64,000 nt of DNA from Peribacillus simplex (GCF_001542915.1 NZ_LNNH01000029.1:98256-162255); one strand, 5' to 3'. Shown: positions 15,910 through 25,230, counted from the stretch's first letter. Program-made: numbers and translations. The notes: a model not told the origin generated them from the letters alone.

Positions 15910-18900
15910 AGGCCGCGTGTCCCCCTTCCATTCAGATTCATTAAATGATCTCTTAATGAAAAAGCCAGCTTCCTAGTTACTTTCCCGCGCTTCGCCAAGC
16001 GCCACAATTTTCTCAGCACGGTCACCTTTGAGAGTTTTTTATAGAAGGAAACTCTCCTTGGCCTCAATCTTTTTTCATTTTTAACAATATTATCATATAT
16101 ACGTTCGCTATTTTTATTGTCGATATTAGCAAAATAATGGCTTCTTTTCTCCTTGAAGATATCTTGTTCCTCAAAGTTGTTACGCACACTATTTTCAATC
16201 GAAGTGATCAATTCATCCGGATCAAGTGCCTGATCACCGAATAACTCCTTGTTCATATCCATGTAGCTTCCTTGTAATTCCGTATATTCTTCAAGATCGA
16301 ACTGATAAAAAATTGTCGGTTTTTCAAGATAGTACATATCCCAAGCTACACTTGAGTAGTCTGTGATCAAAAGCGCCGATTCACGAATCAACTTGCTGAT
16401 ATTGACATCCCCGAACTTGATGATCTCGATCTGGTCACAAGTTGTATGGAATTGATCGATAAATGGCTGGAATTTGGGATGGACATAAAACTTCAATTCG
16501 ACATCGTGCATCCGAAGTAAATCCATCAATTTCTCGGAATTCAATAAACCGATATAATTTTTAAAGTAATTCGATTCGATGAATTCTTCGTTTGACACTT
16601 CATTAAGCCAATTTCTCCAAGTAGGCATCAAGAATATTTGGCGTTTTATCGGAGTTTCTTCTTTGTTTACGTCATCCCAGCGACTCAAACCGGTGACGAT
16701 GATATCCTTCTCATTATATCCAAAATAGTTTTTCACGATTTCTTTTTCGAAATCTGAAGACGTAACGAACAAATCCACTTCCTCTGAAGATCCCTTATTT
16801 AACGTACTGTCTATTTTCTTTAAACCAAGAACTCCGTGTTGCAGGAAGACAATCCGCTTTCTTCTCAGATACTCCATCACTTTGCCCTTTTGTACACGCC
16901 ACACATAGGAATGGCCCTTGGTTTCAGAAGCGATGAGCAATTTGGAAGCGAATAAGTACACCAAGTGTTTAACGCTCATGAAATGGATTACACGGTCCTC
17001 GAACCCTTTAAGATTGGCCAGATCAGGAGAATCTTTCTTAATGATATAAAAGACATTTCTTTCCGGTTTTTCGTTGTAGCAATATTTAAAGAAGTGGTAG
17101 CCATTATCTTGTGCAGTTTCGGACATCTTCTCGTACACAAGCCAGATATTTTTATGATCATAATACCTATTAAGCATTTGATAAATGATGTAGGAAAATT
17201 TTTCTTTCCACTTGTAGATTGGCGCTTCATATAAGCTTTTCATTCTATATGTTAACGCAAGGGAGTTGCTCCTTGTAATGTAAGGGTATACGACATGATC
17301 GGCATCCTTTTGGTATGAATGATCCCTGATTGTCCCATTCAATTTTTTCCGGACATGGTCTGTTGGACGCTTAAGCTTAATTTCGTAGTCCTCGCCTTCA
17401 ACGTCGACCAATACGTAGAAATCCCAATAAAATTGTTCAAATTCATGTTCGGCCAAATTGACTTTGGCTAGTATGCTCTTCTTCTTTACAGTCACCGGGA
17501 TCTGCGCAAATGCTTCATTATTACGATGCCTCAGTAGCATTCCCTTCACTTGATAACTTTCAGCGTCTGGCAAGGAAAGCGTTATTTCGATTTCAAGTAT
17601 CGATTTTTTTAGAGACACATTCTTAATTAGAATTTTTGACTTTAATTTTTCATGCCGAAGCGCAAACTCTGTACCGATAACAAAAGAGAGTTCATTCCGT
17701 GCTGTTAAATACGGTGTAAAAACATTCTCCTCATCGACCTCGACCGAACGTAAATACCTTTCTTCCATCGGAAGTTTCTTTTGATCGTAAAAACCAACCC
17801 GATTCACTTCCATAATATTCGCATACGTTATCTCAATGGAAACGTCCCACCTAGATGGGGTGATTCCGCATCTAATGAACGATTCCAAATTTGAGTAGAT
17901 TCCAATATTCCGGGAGCTTTTGTTCACGGTAGCCGGCACCCGATGAATTTCACCGCTTTGTCTATTTTTCATCACAATCTGCACGGAGTTTATATCGGCA
18001 TCTTGGATATTTTCTATCGAAAAAGACAATTCATATTTATGAAAGCTTAAGTCATGCATGGGCAGCCTATTTTTCGTAATATAGAAACTCGCATTATTGA
18101 TTTTTTCTTCACTTTTTCCTAATAATATTCCCAACTCTGCTTTAGGCGATATATAAGCCATTGCCTGGGTTTTTATGTCTTCAAGAGGCACCTGTCCCAT
18201 TTGAGGAGCTTTAGGTGCTGAAAAGTGCTTTAATTTCCTTACCTGCACTTCCCCGGCCACAACCTCTTTGACATAAACCTTCCACTTTTGACCCTCTTTA
18301 AAGAAACGATCATTAAATATTTTTTTCAAATCAATGATCAATCGTTGCCCATCCTGTTTGAATTCGTGCGTTTGTATCCACTCCGCCGATGTACTCTTTT
18401 CAAAAACGACGGAAGCGGACTGACAGGAAGGTTCCATCAAACGAACTTGAAGATGGTCACCCATTATTTCAAATTCATCAAAGTACAGCGTCTTTTGGCT
18501 TTCGGTCGCATCACTTAGAGAATCCATTTCGTAAAAGGAGAGCTCACGATGGGTCTGAACAAGGTTTGGATGGAACAGAAGCTTAAATGACTTCAACACC
18601 TTGCCGACTTTCGCTTCCACATACACATCGGCAGCCGTAGGAATTTCAGCCAGCTTGGATACATCCACTTCCAGTGAATTCTTTTCGCCCTGCACTGCTC
18701 CAATCGCTGAGGTATGCTTGGTGACCGGATCATATATAGTGAGTAATGCCTTACCTAACTCCCCTTCTTCATGGAAAAACCTTGCCTTAACTCCTGCCAC
18801 TTCCATCTCTGTAATATGTAAAGTATCTGAAACCACTTTACAGGAGGCACGGAATACGCTTGCTGAATTACCGTACATTATACTTAGGGTATTTTTTTTG

Positions 18901-19298
18901 TTCAGGAAGATGGTCGCAGTTTCCGTTTGTGAAATTTGATAATAAGAGCGGGCGAACAATCGATTCTTCAATCTTTTAATTGTAGGCTTTGTCAGTCTGA
19001 ACAACTCTTCGTTCATTTTAAGCAAAATGGTATACGTTGTCCTATGGACATCTGGCCAGTTCATATTATCAAGTGTGATGGTCAAACGGGTTTCTTCGTT
19101 CAAACTTTCACAATTTACATGCTCGTAAATATGTTCTTCCTTTGTATCATTATTTCGAAATATCAAGTTGGCTGATTCTATAATTCCATTCAGGATTATT
19201 TCAATCTTTGAGCCATTTAAATTAAAATCGGTTGCATGAATCGCTTCCACTAGTTGATCACCTTTTTTTCCATGTAATGTAGCACTTTGTTTGTTCAT
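15891..19298 (-). CDS. Giant modular TagF-family glycerophosphotransferase
   Basis: A 1135-aa protein whose C-terminal 420 residues form a glycerophosphotransferase domain ('QHGVLGLKK' at 820-828, 'HPKF' at 940-943, 'DYSSVAWD' at 980-987) highly similar in layout to the 695-aa neighbour. The first 690 residues are a string of beta-rich modules; motif echoes occur at about 380 ('AYISPKAEL'), 528 ('PYLTARNEL') and 672 ('PYITRSNSL'). TagF enzymes are usually 600-750 aa, so this one is extended. The start is ATG at 19298 with a weak AAGAGA site. First gene of a two-gene operon. A basic tail (residues 1078-1135) may bind membrane. Confidence 0.88.
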   Translation of the reverse strand: MNKQSATLHGKKGDQLVEAIHATDFNLNGSKIEIILNGIIESANLIFRNNDTKEEHIYEHVNCESLNEETRLTITLDNMNWPDVHRTTYTILLKMNEELFRLTKPTIKRLKNRLFARSYYQISQTETATIFLNKKNTLSIMYGNSASVFRASCKVVSDTLHITEMEVAGVKARFFHEEGELGKALLTIYDPVTKHTSAIGAVQGEKNSLEVDVSKLAEIPTAADVYVEAKVGKVLKSFKLLFHPNLVQTHRELSFYEMDSLSDATESQKTLYFDEFEIMGDHLQVRLMEPSCQSASVVFEKSTSAEWIQTHEFKQDGQRLIIDLKKIFNDRFFKEGQKWKVYVKEVVAGEVQVRKLKHFSAPKAPQMGQVPLEDIKTQAMAYISPKAELGILLGKSEEKINNASFYITKNRLPMHDLSFHKYELSFSIENIQDADINSVQIVMKNRQSGEIHRVPATVNKSSRNIGIYSNLESFIRCGITPSRWDVSIEITYANIMEVNRVGFYDQKKLPMEERYLRSVEVDEENVFTPYLTARNELSFVIGTEFALRHEKLKSKILIKNVSLKKSILEIEITLSLPDAESYQVKGMLLRHRNNEAFAQIPVTVKKKSILAKVNLAEHEFEQFYWDFYVLVDVEGEDYEIKLKRPTDHVRKKLNGTIRDHSYQKDADHVVYPYITRSNSLALTYRMKSLYEAPIYKWKEKFSYIIYQMLNRYYDHKNIWLVYEKMSETAQDNGYHFFKYCYNEKPERNVFYIIKKDSPDLANLKGFEDRVIHFMSVKHLVYLFASKLLIASETKGHSYVWRVQKGKVMEYLRRKRIVFLQHGVLGLKKIDSTLNKGSSEEVDLFVTSSDFEKEIVKNYFGYNEKDIIVTGLSRWDDVNKEETPIKRQIFLMPTWRNWLNEVSNEEFIESNYFKNYIGLLNSEKLMDLLRMHDVELKFYVHPKFQPFIDQFHTTCDQIEIIKFGDVNISKLIRESALLITDYSSVAWDMYYLEKPTIFYQFDLEEYTELQGSYMDMNKELFGDQALDPDELITSIENSVRNNFEEQDIFKEKRSHYFANIDNKNSERIYDNIVKNEKRLRPRRVSFYKKLSKVTVLRKLWRLAKRGKVTRKLAFSLRDHLMNLNGRGTRGLWNRRR

Positions 19299-19957
19299 TC
19301 TCTTTGACTAACATCCCATAAGAGAACAGTCGTTATTTTTATTGTACATGACAATCCCTTGCTTAAAATATATTCTAATAATTCCATAAATTAAGATATT
19401 GTGGTTCTTTTTATTATTTAGTAGATTGCATGCTTCTAAACATAAAATTATACCAAATCATGCGAATAACATCAAAACTTCATGAGACCAAAGTGGGTGT
19501 TTTTTCCTTATTTTAGAAAATCAATTTTGTTCACCTGATTAATTTTCACTCCCCTTCTTTTAGGTGATTATTCCTGATCCATATGCTTCAACCCCCTATA
19601 ATAAAGGGACTCGGACCTACTACCTTCTGTACTTGTCCCTAACCAGCTTACATGCACTCACACAAATTCTTAGATCCGTTCGCGCAAAAAAATATTTTTA
19701 TCGAGTTGAAAACAGCTAGGAACGGACCGCTCGCGGATAAGCGAGTGCATGAAGCGGAAAGGAACGATCGCAGTCCAACCTCTTAATCATGATTACGGCC
19801 TCATCAACAAAAATAACTGTAAGCAGCCTCCATTATTTGCGAGTTTGCCTACAGTCTAAATGGCTTATTACGCTTTTTACAAGCATGAAAACCTCTCACT
19901 CTTCCTTCCATCAGTCAATTGTCAGGAACTGATTACGTATTCTCTTGACAATATACC
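19299..19957. other. Intergenic region with a GC-rich patch
   Basis: A 659-nt gap between the giant transferase start and the 3' end of the MBL gene. The left half is AT-rich. At about 19677-19770 a GC-richer patch (GAACGGACCGCTCGCGG ... GAAGCGGAAAGGAACG) with short CTCGC/GCGAG pairing looks like a dispersed intergenic repeat or a relic, but I see no second copy. At 19839-19857 lies a GCGAGTTTGCCTACAGTCT motif that recurs at 58874-58892. No gene with a ribosome site was found. Confidence 0.45.
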
Positions 19958-20782
19958 CTACTTCCTTGTTTTCTCACTTGCATCCAGAACATTTTCTTTC
20001 AATATCGATGTAATGATATGCTCCGAATCCCATTCATGCTCCGATATTTCGATAAGGGGGTATCGATGGGGTAAAACGAGATGCTGAATCTCACGCACCG
20101 TTCGTCCTTGTTCATGCAAAAGCAAAATTTCACCACGGAGGTTTTCCAAATAATCGAGTTTTTTTCTGAACATATCCTTTCCATTCGGAACATGCCCGGC
20201 ATGGCAACAAAACATCTCCCCAAAGTCATAGTGAAGCAATCTTTTTATGGAATTAATGATTACCGGAACGGACTCTTCCCGCAGAACAAGTTTTGTTTTT
20301 GGAGTGACGAAAAGATCGCCTGAAAAAAGCATGCCGGTATTGCGATTCAAATACACCATATGGTCATGCGCATGACCGGGGGTGTAAATCGGCTCCCATG
20401 CTTGGCTTCGGGAATGAACGGCCTCCCCAAGCGGCTCAGCTTTGAAAGCATCCCTCCTTCCCCAAAACATTTTACGATAAGCGGGATATTCTGCATCTTT
20501 CGCACAAGCCTCAACCGACATCGTATGAATGAATATCGGAACCTTTTTATGTTCCTGAATCCAGGCGGCTCCTCCCGTATGGTCTTCATGATAATGCGTA
20601 AGGGCCACCGAATCGAAGTCGGCTGACTCAAAGAAAGGAATGAGTCCATCCATTAAAATCTGGGCGCCCGTATCAATCAGAAGACCGTCCGTTAGAAACA
20701 CATAAACGCTCATCCCCGACCTGGCTCCCCCCGGAATTCCGTGCACACAAACCACATCATTTACCGTCTTAACCTCTATCAT
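19958..20782 (-). CDS. MBL-fold metallo-hydrolase
   Basis: A 274-aa metallo-beta-lactamase-fold hydrolase. The zinc ligands are complete: 'THYHEDHTGG' (H63, H65, D67, H68), 'TPGHAHDH' (about 135), 'FSGDLF' (about 154) and 'CCHAGH' (about 196). Such proteins hydrolyse thioesters, lactones or similar; the substrate is unknown. ATG at 20782 is preceded by AAGGGTG with 9 nt spacing; the GTG four codons earlier overlaps that site. Divergent from the metNPQ operon. Confidence 0.88.
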   Translation of the reverse strand: MIEVKTVNDVVCVHGIPGGARSGMSVYVFLTDGLLIDTGAQILMDGLIPFFESADFDSVALTHYHEDHTGGAAWIQEHKKVPIFIHTMSVEACAKDAEYPAYRKMFWGRRDAFKAEPLGEAVHSRSQAWEPIYTPGHAHDHMVYLNRNTGMLFSGDLFVTPKTKLVLREESVPVIINSIKRLLHYDFGEMFCCHAGHVPNGKDMFRKKLDYLENLRGEILLLHEQGRTVREIQHLVLPHRYPLIEISEHEWDSEHIITSILKENVLDASEKTRK

Positions 20783-20925
20783 GAACCTGCACACCCTTCA
20801 TATTATAAGATAGCTACACTCCACGTTTTTTCTATTTATTACAATAAATGTATTACCATCCCCCCCCATTTGACAAGGAATTAATGGAACAAGCAAAAAA
20901 AATTATTCTAAAATCACAGAATTCA

Positions 20926-20954
20926 TTGACAATGAGGTGATTAACAAATACTAT
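20926..20954 (+). promoter_or_regulatory. Promoter of the metNPQ S-box transcript
   Basis: Consensus -35 TTGACA (20926-20931), 17-bp spacer, -10 TACTAT (20949-20954). It lies about 43 nt upstream of the SAM aptamer. Confidence 0.65.
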
Positions 20955-20995
20955 AGAATATATTAAAAAAATTGAAATATTCCAAAATAATAATT

Positions 20996-21104
20996 TACTT
21001 ATCAAGAGTGACGGAGGGATCAGGCCCTGTGATGTCCGGCAACCGCCCCAATCGGGAACGGTGCCACTTCCTGCAGAATGATTGCATTCTGAAAGATAAG
21101 ACGA
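20996..21104 (+). ncRNA. SAM-I riboswitch (S-box) of metNPQ
   Basis: The P1 helix CTTATC (20998-21003) pairs with GATAAG (21095-21100). Between them are the S-box blocks AAGAGTGACGGAGGGA, GGCCCTGTGATGTCCGGCAACC and the P3/P4 hairpins. S-box RNAs terminate transcription when S-adenosylmethionine is plentiful. A terminator follows at 21117. Confidence 0.95.
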
Positions 21105-21116
21105 GATATAATTTCG

Positions 21117-21151
21117 CTGCCTCTTTCTGAATGATAGAGACAGTTTTTTTT
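21117..21151 (+). terminator. S-box expression-platform terminator
   Basis: Stem CTGCCTCT (21117-21124) with AGAGACAG (21136-21143), one mismatch, followed by eight T. Located between the aptamer and metN, as expected for SAM-dependent termination. Confidence 0.85.
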
Positions 21152-21171
21152 ATGCTTAAGGGGGTTGGCTC

Positions 21172-22188
21172 ATGATTGAAATCCGTTCAGTCAGGAAGGA
21201 ATACATATCGAAGAAAAACCGAGTTATCGGAGTGGATAACGTATCTTTAACCATTCAAAAAGGGGAAGTATATGGAATTGTCGGCTACAGCGGAGCAGGC
21301 AAAAGCTCATTACTTCGCTGCTTGAATTTGCTTGAACGTCCGACAGCAGGAAATATCATCATTGACGGAACTGACTTAACCTCTTTATCTAGCAAGGAGC
21401 TGCGTAAGCAACGTCAAAAAATCGGAATGATCTTTCAGCACTTTTCCCTGGTCAGTTCCAAAACCGTTTTTGAAAATGTGGCTTTTGCCTTGAAGGCAGC
21501 GCATCAATCGAAGGGAGCCATTACGTTACGTGTTTTACAACTGTTGGATATCGTAGGACTCAGCGACAAAAAGGATGTTTATCCCGCCCAACTTAGCGGC
21601 GGCCAGAAGCAGCGGGTCGGAATCGCTCGTGCATTAGCCAATGATCCCACTGTATTGTTATGTGATGAGGCGACTTCAGCCCTTGATCCCACCACGACTA
21701 AAGCCATCTTACAGCTACTGAAGAAAATCAGTCGCGAACTTGGCATCACCATCGTATTGATTACACATGAAATGGAAGTGGTCAAGGAACTATGCCATCG
21801 GGTCGCGGTCATGCAGGATGGGCGGGTGATAGAAGAAGGTTCTGTTTATGAAATATTTTCACAGCCTAAAGAGGAGTTAACGAAAAAATTCATTAGCAGT
21901 GTACTGGATTTTGAGCTTCCCTCACATTTGATTGAGGAAAGTGAAGGCACGATCATAAAAATTCAATTCGAAGGGCAAACGGCAGGTGAATCGATTCTCT
22001 CCGATACCCTACAATCTTATTCGGTAAAGGGTAATATCCTGCACGGGAAAATCGAGTATATTCAGGATATACCTTTAGGGATATTGATCATCGAATTGAA
22101 TGGCGATGCTGCTGAAATCCATTCGGCATTAGCCTATATAAAGAATCGTACCAGCTCTGTGGAGGTGCTAAAACATGTCACTGCTTGA
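21172..22188 (+). CDS. metN: Methionine ABC transporter ATP-binding protein
   Basis: A 338-aa ATPase of the MetNPQ importer for methionine and related sulfur amino acids. Walker A 'GYSGAGKS' (38-45), Q-loop 'FQHFSL', signature 'LSGGQKQR', Walker B 'LLCDEATSALD' and H-loop 'ITHEM' are intact. The C-terminal 80 residues match the NIL regulatory domain, which in MetN binds methionine for trans-inhibition. ATG at 21172 follows AAGGGGGT. It overlaps metP by 14 nt and is controlled by the upstream S-box. Confidence 0.95.
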   Translation: MIEIRSVRKEYISKKNRVIGVDNVSLTIQKGEVYGIVGYSGAGKSSLLRCLNLLERPTAGNIIIDGTDLTSLSSKELRKQRQKIGMIFQHFSLVSSKTVFENVAFALKAAHQSKGAITLRVLQLLDIVGLSDKKDVYPAQLSGGQKQRVGIARALANDPTVLLCDEATSALDPTTTKAILQLLKKISRELGITIVLITHEMEVVKELCHRVAVMQDGRVIEEGSVYEIFSQPKEELTKKFISSVLDFELPSHLIEESEGTIIKIQFEGQTAGESILSDTLQSYSVKGNILHGKIEYIQDIPLGILIIELNGDAAEIHSALAYIKNRTSSVEVLKHVTA

Positions 22189-22843
22189 TTCCATCATCAA
22201 TATCCTGCCTGACCTTAATAAAGCATTCATTGAAACGATTTATATGGTGGGTGTCTCACTGGCGGTTGCCCTTCTTATCGGCTTGCCGCTTGGCGTATTA
22301 CTGTTTACGACAACGAGGAACTTGTTCTTCGAAAATAGTGTCTTGAATCGTTCTCTCGGCTTCGTAGTCAATATTGTCCGTTCCATCCCATTCATCATTC
22401 TCTTGGTCGCCCTCCTTCCTTTAACGAATTTGCTTACGGGATCGACGATAGGACCAAAGGCTGCTTCCGTATCCCTCTCCGTTTCCGCGATACCTTTTTT
22501 TGCAAGGATCGTTGAATCGGCATTGCGCGAAATAGACAAAGGGGTGATTGAGGCGGCAATCGCCGTCGGTGCCACGCCGTGGATGATCATAAAAGATGTA
22601 CTTCTGCCTGAGGCAAAACCGGGTATCATCCAAGGACTTACATTAACGACCATTTCCCTTATCGGTTATTCCGCCATGGCAGGAACGATTGGGGGAGGCG
22701 GAATTGGTGACCTGGCCATCAGGTTCGGATATTACCGCTATGATAATACGGTCATGATCACGACGATCGTCGTCTTGATCTGCCTTGTACAAATCATCCA
22801 AATGCTTGGTGACAAGGCGTCATATTTAGTCAACAAACGATAG
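22175..22843 (+). CDS. metP: Methionine ABC transporter permease
   Basis: A 222-aa inner-membrane permease with about five transmembrane helices. The cytoplasmic EAA loop 'EAAIAVGATPWMIIKDVLLPEAKPG'-type segment (residues about 127-150) docks on MetN. ATG at 22175 lies inside the metN 3' end and follows GGAGGTG by 8 nt. Works with MetN and MetQ to import methionine. Confidence 0.95.
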   Translation: MSLLDSIINILPDLNKAFIETIYMVGVSLAVALLIGLPLGVLLFTTTRNLFFENSVLNRSLGFVVNIVRSIPFIILLVALLPLTNLLTGSTIGPKAASVSLSVSAIPFFARIVESALREIDKGVIEAAIAVGATPWMIIKDVLLPEAKPGIIQGLTLTTISLIGYSAMAGTIGGGGIGDLAIRFGYYRYDNTVMITTIVVLICLVQIIQMLGDKASYLVNKR

Positions 22844-22900
22844 AATCTTTCTTTTACCCATGATTCAAACCATACATAACATTTTTAGGAGGAAGTTTAT

Positions 22901-23722
22901 ATGAAGAAAATAGCTTCGTTATTATCGGTATGTGCCCTTGCCCTTGGGTTGACGGCTTGCGGAAGCGACAATGCATCCCCAAAAACCGAAGACAAAAAAG
23001 AATTGAAGATCGGGGCGACCACCGGCCCATACGCCGATATGGTCAATGAAGCCATCAAACCAGGTCTGGAGGATCTCGGCTACAAGGTGGAAATCGTTGA
23101 ATTCACTGATTATATCCAGCCGAATAAGTCGCTTGGCAACGACTCGATCGACGCAAACCTATTCCAGCATAAAGTGTATATGGAAAACTTCGCTAAAGAA
23201 AATAATCTAAAGCTCTCTGACCTTATCATCGTTCCTACAGCACCGATGGGGATTTACTCGAACAATTATAAATCGTTAAAAGACATTAAAGACGGCGCAT
23301 CCTTGGCTTTGCCAAATGATCCGGTCAACCTTGCACGTGCACTTAAAGTATTGGTCGATGAAAAGTTGATTGAAGTCGATCCAGATGTCGATCCTTTAAA
23401 AATTTCTGAAAAAGACGTAACGAAAAACCCTAAAAATATCCAATTCAAGCCATTGGAATCCGCCCAATTGCCTCGGGCAACGGAAAGTGTCGATCTATCC
23501 GCGGTGCCAGGCAATTTCGCGCTTGCAGCAAAAATGAAGCTTGAGGACGCCCTTGTATTGGAAAATATGCCAGATATGTATCGAAACGTCGTCGCTGTGA
23601 ATACAAAAGATGTAGACGCTCAATATGCCAAGGATATTAAAAAAGTGGTAGAGTCCTCCGAGTTTGAAAAAGTGATCGATAGCCATTTCGTCGGTTTCGG
23701 AAAACCTGATTGGATGAAGTGA
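22901..23722 (+). CDS. metQ: Methionine-binding lipoprotein
   Basis: A 273-aa substrate-binding lipoprotein (NlpA/MetQ family). It has a signal peptide with lipobox 'LTAC' (Cys 20), then 'LKIGATTGPYADMV' at the start of the mature domain, typical of MetQ, and 'DYIQPN' and 'NLFQHKVYM' that line the methionine site. Preceded by AGGAGG. Third gene of the S-box operon; delivers methionine to MetNP. Confidence 0.95.
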   Translation: MKKIASLLSVCALALGLTACGSDNASPKTEDKKELKIGATTGPYADMVNEAIKPGLEDLGYKVEIVEFTDYIQPNKSLGNDSIDANLFQHKVYMENFAKENNLKLSDLIIVPTAPMGIYSNNYKSLKDIKDGASLALPNDPVNLARALKVLVDEKLIEVDPDVDPLKISEKDVTKNPKNIQFKPLESAQLPRATESVDLSAVPGNFALAAKMKLEDALVLENMPDMYRNVVAVNTKDVDAQYAKDIKKVVESSEFEKVIDSHFVGFGKPDWMK

Positions 23723-23744
23723 TCGACCAAAAAACTTAAATTCG

Positions 23745-23779
23745 AGGCCTGCGTCCCTTTTTGTGGAACAGGCCTTTAC
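23745..23779 (+). terminator. Weak hairpin after metQ
   Basis: Stem AGGCCTG (23745-23751) with CAGGCCT (23769-23775) but only TTTA-like U content after it. It may let part of the transcription run into the dehydrogenase gene that starts 20 nt later. Confidence 0.45.
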
Positions 23780-23798
23780 ATGAAGGAGAAAAAAAACG

Positions 23799-24905
23799 AT
23801 GAATACCCTACTGGAAGTCCGCAGCGGTCCCTCCTACTATGCCTGCATGGCTAATATTCTCGATACGCTGGAAACAAAACTAAATAAAGCGAACATGCGT
23901 AAAGTGCTTGTTATTCACGGAGACAAATCGTGGGAAGTGGCTGAACCCTTCTTTCCTGCATTAGAAAATGTCGAAACGAAACTTTTAAAATATAATGGGG
24001 AGTGCAGTGATCTTGAGATTGAGCGTGTGGTTAAGTACGCACAGGAAGAAAACGTGGATGTCTTAATCGGAATTGGCGGAGGCAAGCTGCTCGACCTTGC
24101 CAAATCAGCGGGAAACTCCATTGGAAAGGAAATCATCCTCATTCCGACCCTCGCTTCCACTTGTGCCGCTTGGACACCATTAAGCGTCATTTATGATCGT
24201 AACGGTTCATATGTGCGGTTCGATATTCATGAAAAAAGCGCCTGGATGTTACTGATCGAGCCAGGAATACTGCTGGACTCGCCTATTGCCTATCTCCGGG
24301 CAGGAATCGGTGATACATTGGCGAAATGGTATGAGGGCAATGCACTCGTAGAAAAAATTGCGACCAAGTCCACCTGCATTGAATTGGCACACATAGCCGC
24401 GAAGCAATGCCAGGAAGTTTTATTGACACATGGAGAAGAAGCCCTGGCGGATTTGACAAAGGGAAAATGGACGGATTCCCTTCAGCGTGTAATGGAAACG
24501 AATATCGTCACGAGTGGCCTAGTGGGAGGCTTTGGTGACCAGTTCCTGCGAATTGCAGGTGCCCACTCCATTCATAATGGCATGACCTCCCTTGAACAAA
24601 CTCATCATTTACTGCATGGGGAAAAAGTGGCATATGGCATTTTAGTGCAGTTATTGCTAGAAGGAAAATTCTCGGATATCAAACAGCTGCTCCCCATCTA
24701 CGAATCTCTTAAGCTGCCGAGGACTTTATCCGAAATTGGCCTTACCTTGGAGCATAAAGCGGAACTGGAGCAAATGGCCGCCCTATCTGTAATGGAGGGT
24801 GAAGCCATCCACCTCCTTTTCCCTGATATAACCATGGAGAAAGTGGCAGCTGCCATGCAAAACCTTGAAGTCCTTACAAACCCCGCGAGCAAATCCATGA
24901 ACTAA
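23799..24905 (+). CDS. Iron-containing alcohol / hydroxycarboxylate dehydrogenase family protein (YbdH-like)
   Basis: A 368-aa NAD(P)-dependent enzyme of the glycerol-dehydrogenase-like branch. The nucleotide site is 'GIGGGKLLDLAK' (about residue 91), and metal ligands are expected in 'GIGDTLAKWYEGN' (about 168), 'HSIHNGMT' (about 250) and 'HHLLHGEKVAYG' (about 263). E. coli YbdH/HcxA, a 2-oxo-acid reductase, is the nearest functional type I recall. Its position 77 nt after metQ and before a strong terminator suggests that it belongs to the S-box transcript and acts on a methionine-related keto or hydroxy acid; this is inference. Confidence 0.85.
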   Translation: MNTLLEVRSGPSYYACMANILDTLETKLNKANMRKVLVIHGDKSWEVAEPFFPALENVETKLLKYNGECSDLEIERVVKYAQEENVDVLIGIGGGKLLDLAKSAGNSIGKEIILIPTLASTCAAWTPLSVIYDRNGSYVRFDIHEKSAWMLLIEPGILLDSPIAYLRAGIGDTLAKWYEGNALVEKIATKSTCIELAHIAAKQCQEVLLTHGEEALADLTKGKWTDSLQRVMETNIVTSGLVGGFGDQFLRIAGAHSIHNGMTSLEQTHHLLHGEKVAYGILVQLLLEGKFSDIKQLLPIYESLKLPRTLSEIGLTLEHKAELEQMAALSVMEGEAIHLLFPDITMEKVAAAMQNLEVLTNPASKSMN

Positions 24906-24944
24906 TAGGAGATCCACGACCCACATCGTAAAAGCCATAAAAAT

Positions 24945-24989
24945 AAAGGGTGAGGCATATTATGATTGCAAAATATGCCTCACCCTTTT
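24945..24989. terminator. Strong bidirectional terminator
   Basis: A 17-bp stem AAAGGGTGAGGCATATT (24945-24961) with its complement at 24972-24988, followed by T-runs on both strands. It ends the metNPQ-dehydrogenase unit and any minus-strand transcript from 25003-25130. Confidence 0.9.
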
Positions 24990-25002
24990 ACTTCTTGTAC
25001 AT

Positions 25003-25122
25003 TCATTTATTAAAAACGGCCCCAGCCAAAATGATGACGAGCCAAAGCACAATCACTAAACACAGCATAGTGGGCAAGATAGGAATAAACGTTACGAATA
25101 TTTGTAATTTTTCTTTGAACTC
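25003..25122 (-). pseudogene. Possible small membrane peptide without a clear start
   Basis: On the minus strand a frame ending in TGA at 25003 encodes 'KLQIFVTFIPILPT' and then a hydrophobic helix 'MLCLVIVLWLVIILAGAVFN' before K-stop. An AAAAGGGAG site lies at about 25120-25128, but in this frame no ATG, GTG or TTG sits at the right distance. An ATG at 25137 precedes the site in another frame and stops soon. It is either a frameshifted small membrane protein or a chance ORF. Confidence 0.3.
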
Positions 25123-25175
25123 CCTTTTAGAACCATGAGTTTCCTTTTTTGAAAAACATCTGTTACATCCTATTC

Positions 25176-25204
25176 TTTTGAACTTTATTTTTTTTCGCTA
25201 TAAT
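25176..25204 (+). promoter_or_regulatory. Promoter of yxkF
   Basis: Perfect -10 TATAAT (25199-25204) with TTTTGA (25176-25181) at 17 bp or TTGAAC (25178-25183) at 15 bp as the -35. It lies 27 nt before the GTG start. Confidence 0.5.
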
Positions 25205-25230
25205 GATAGGGAGAAAGAAGGTGAAGAAAA

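Noticed and set aside
19860..20087. 75-codon plus-strand ORF
   Set aside because: Overlaps the MBL gene end, has no ribosome site and no recognisable features.
24950..25138. 62-codon plus-strand ORF after the dehydrogenase
   Set aside because: Begins inside the terminator stem and has no ribosome site.
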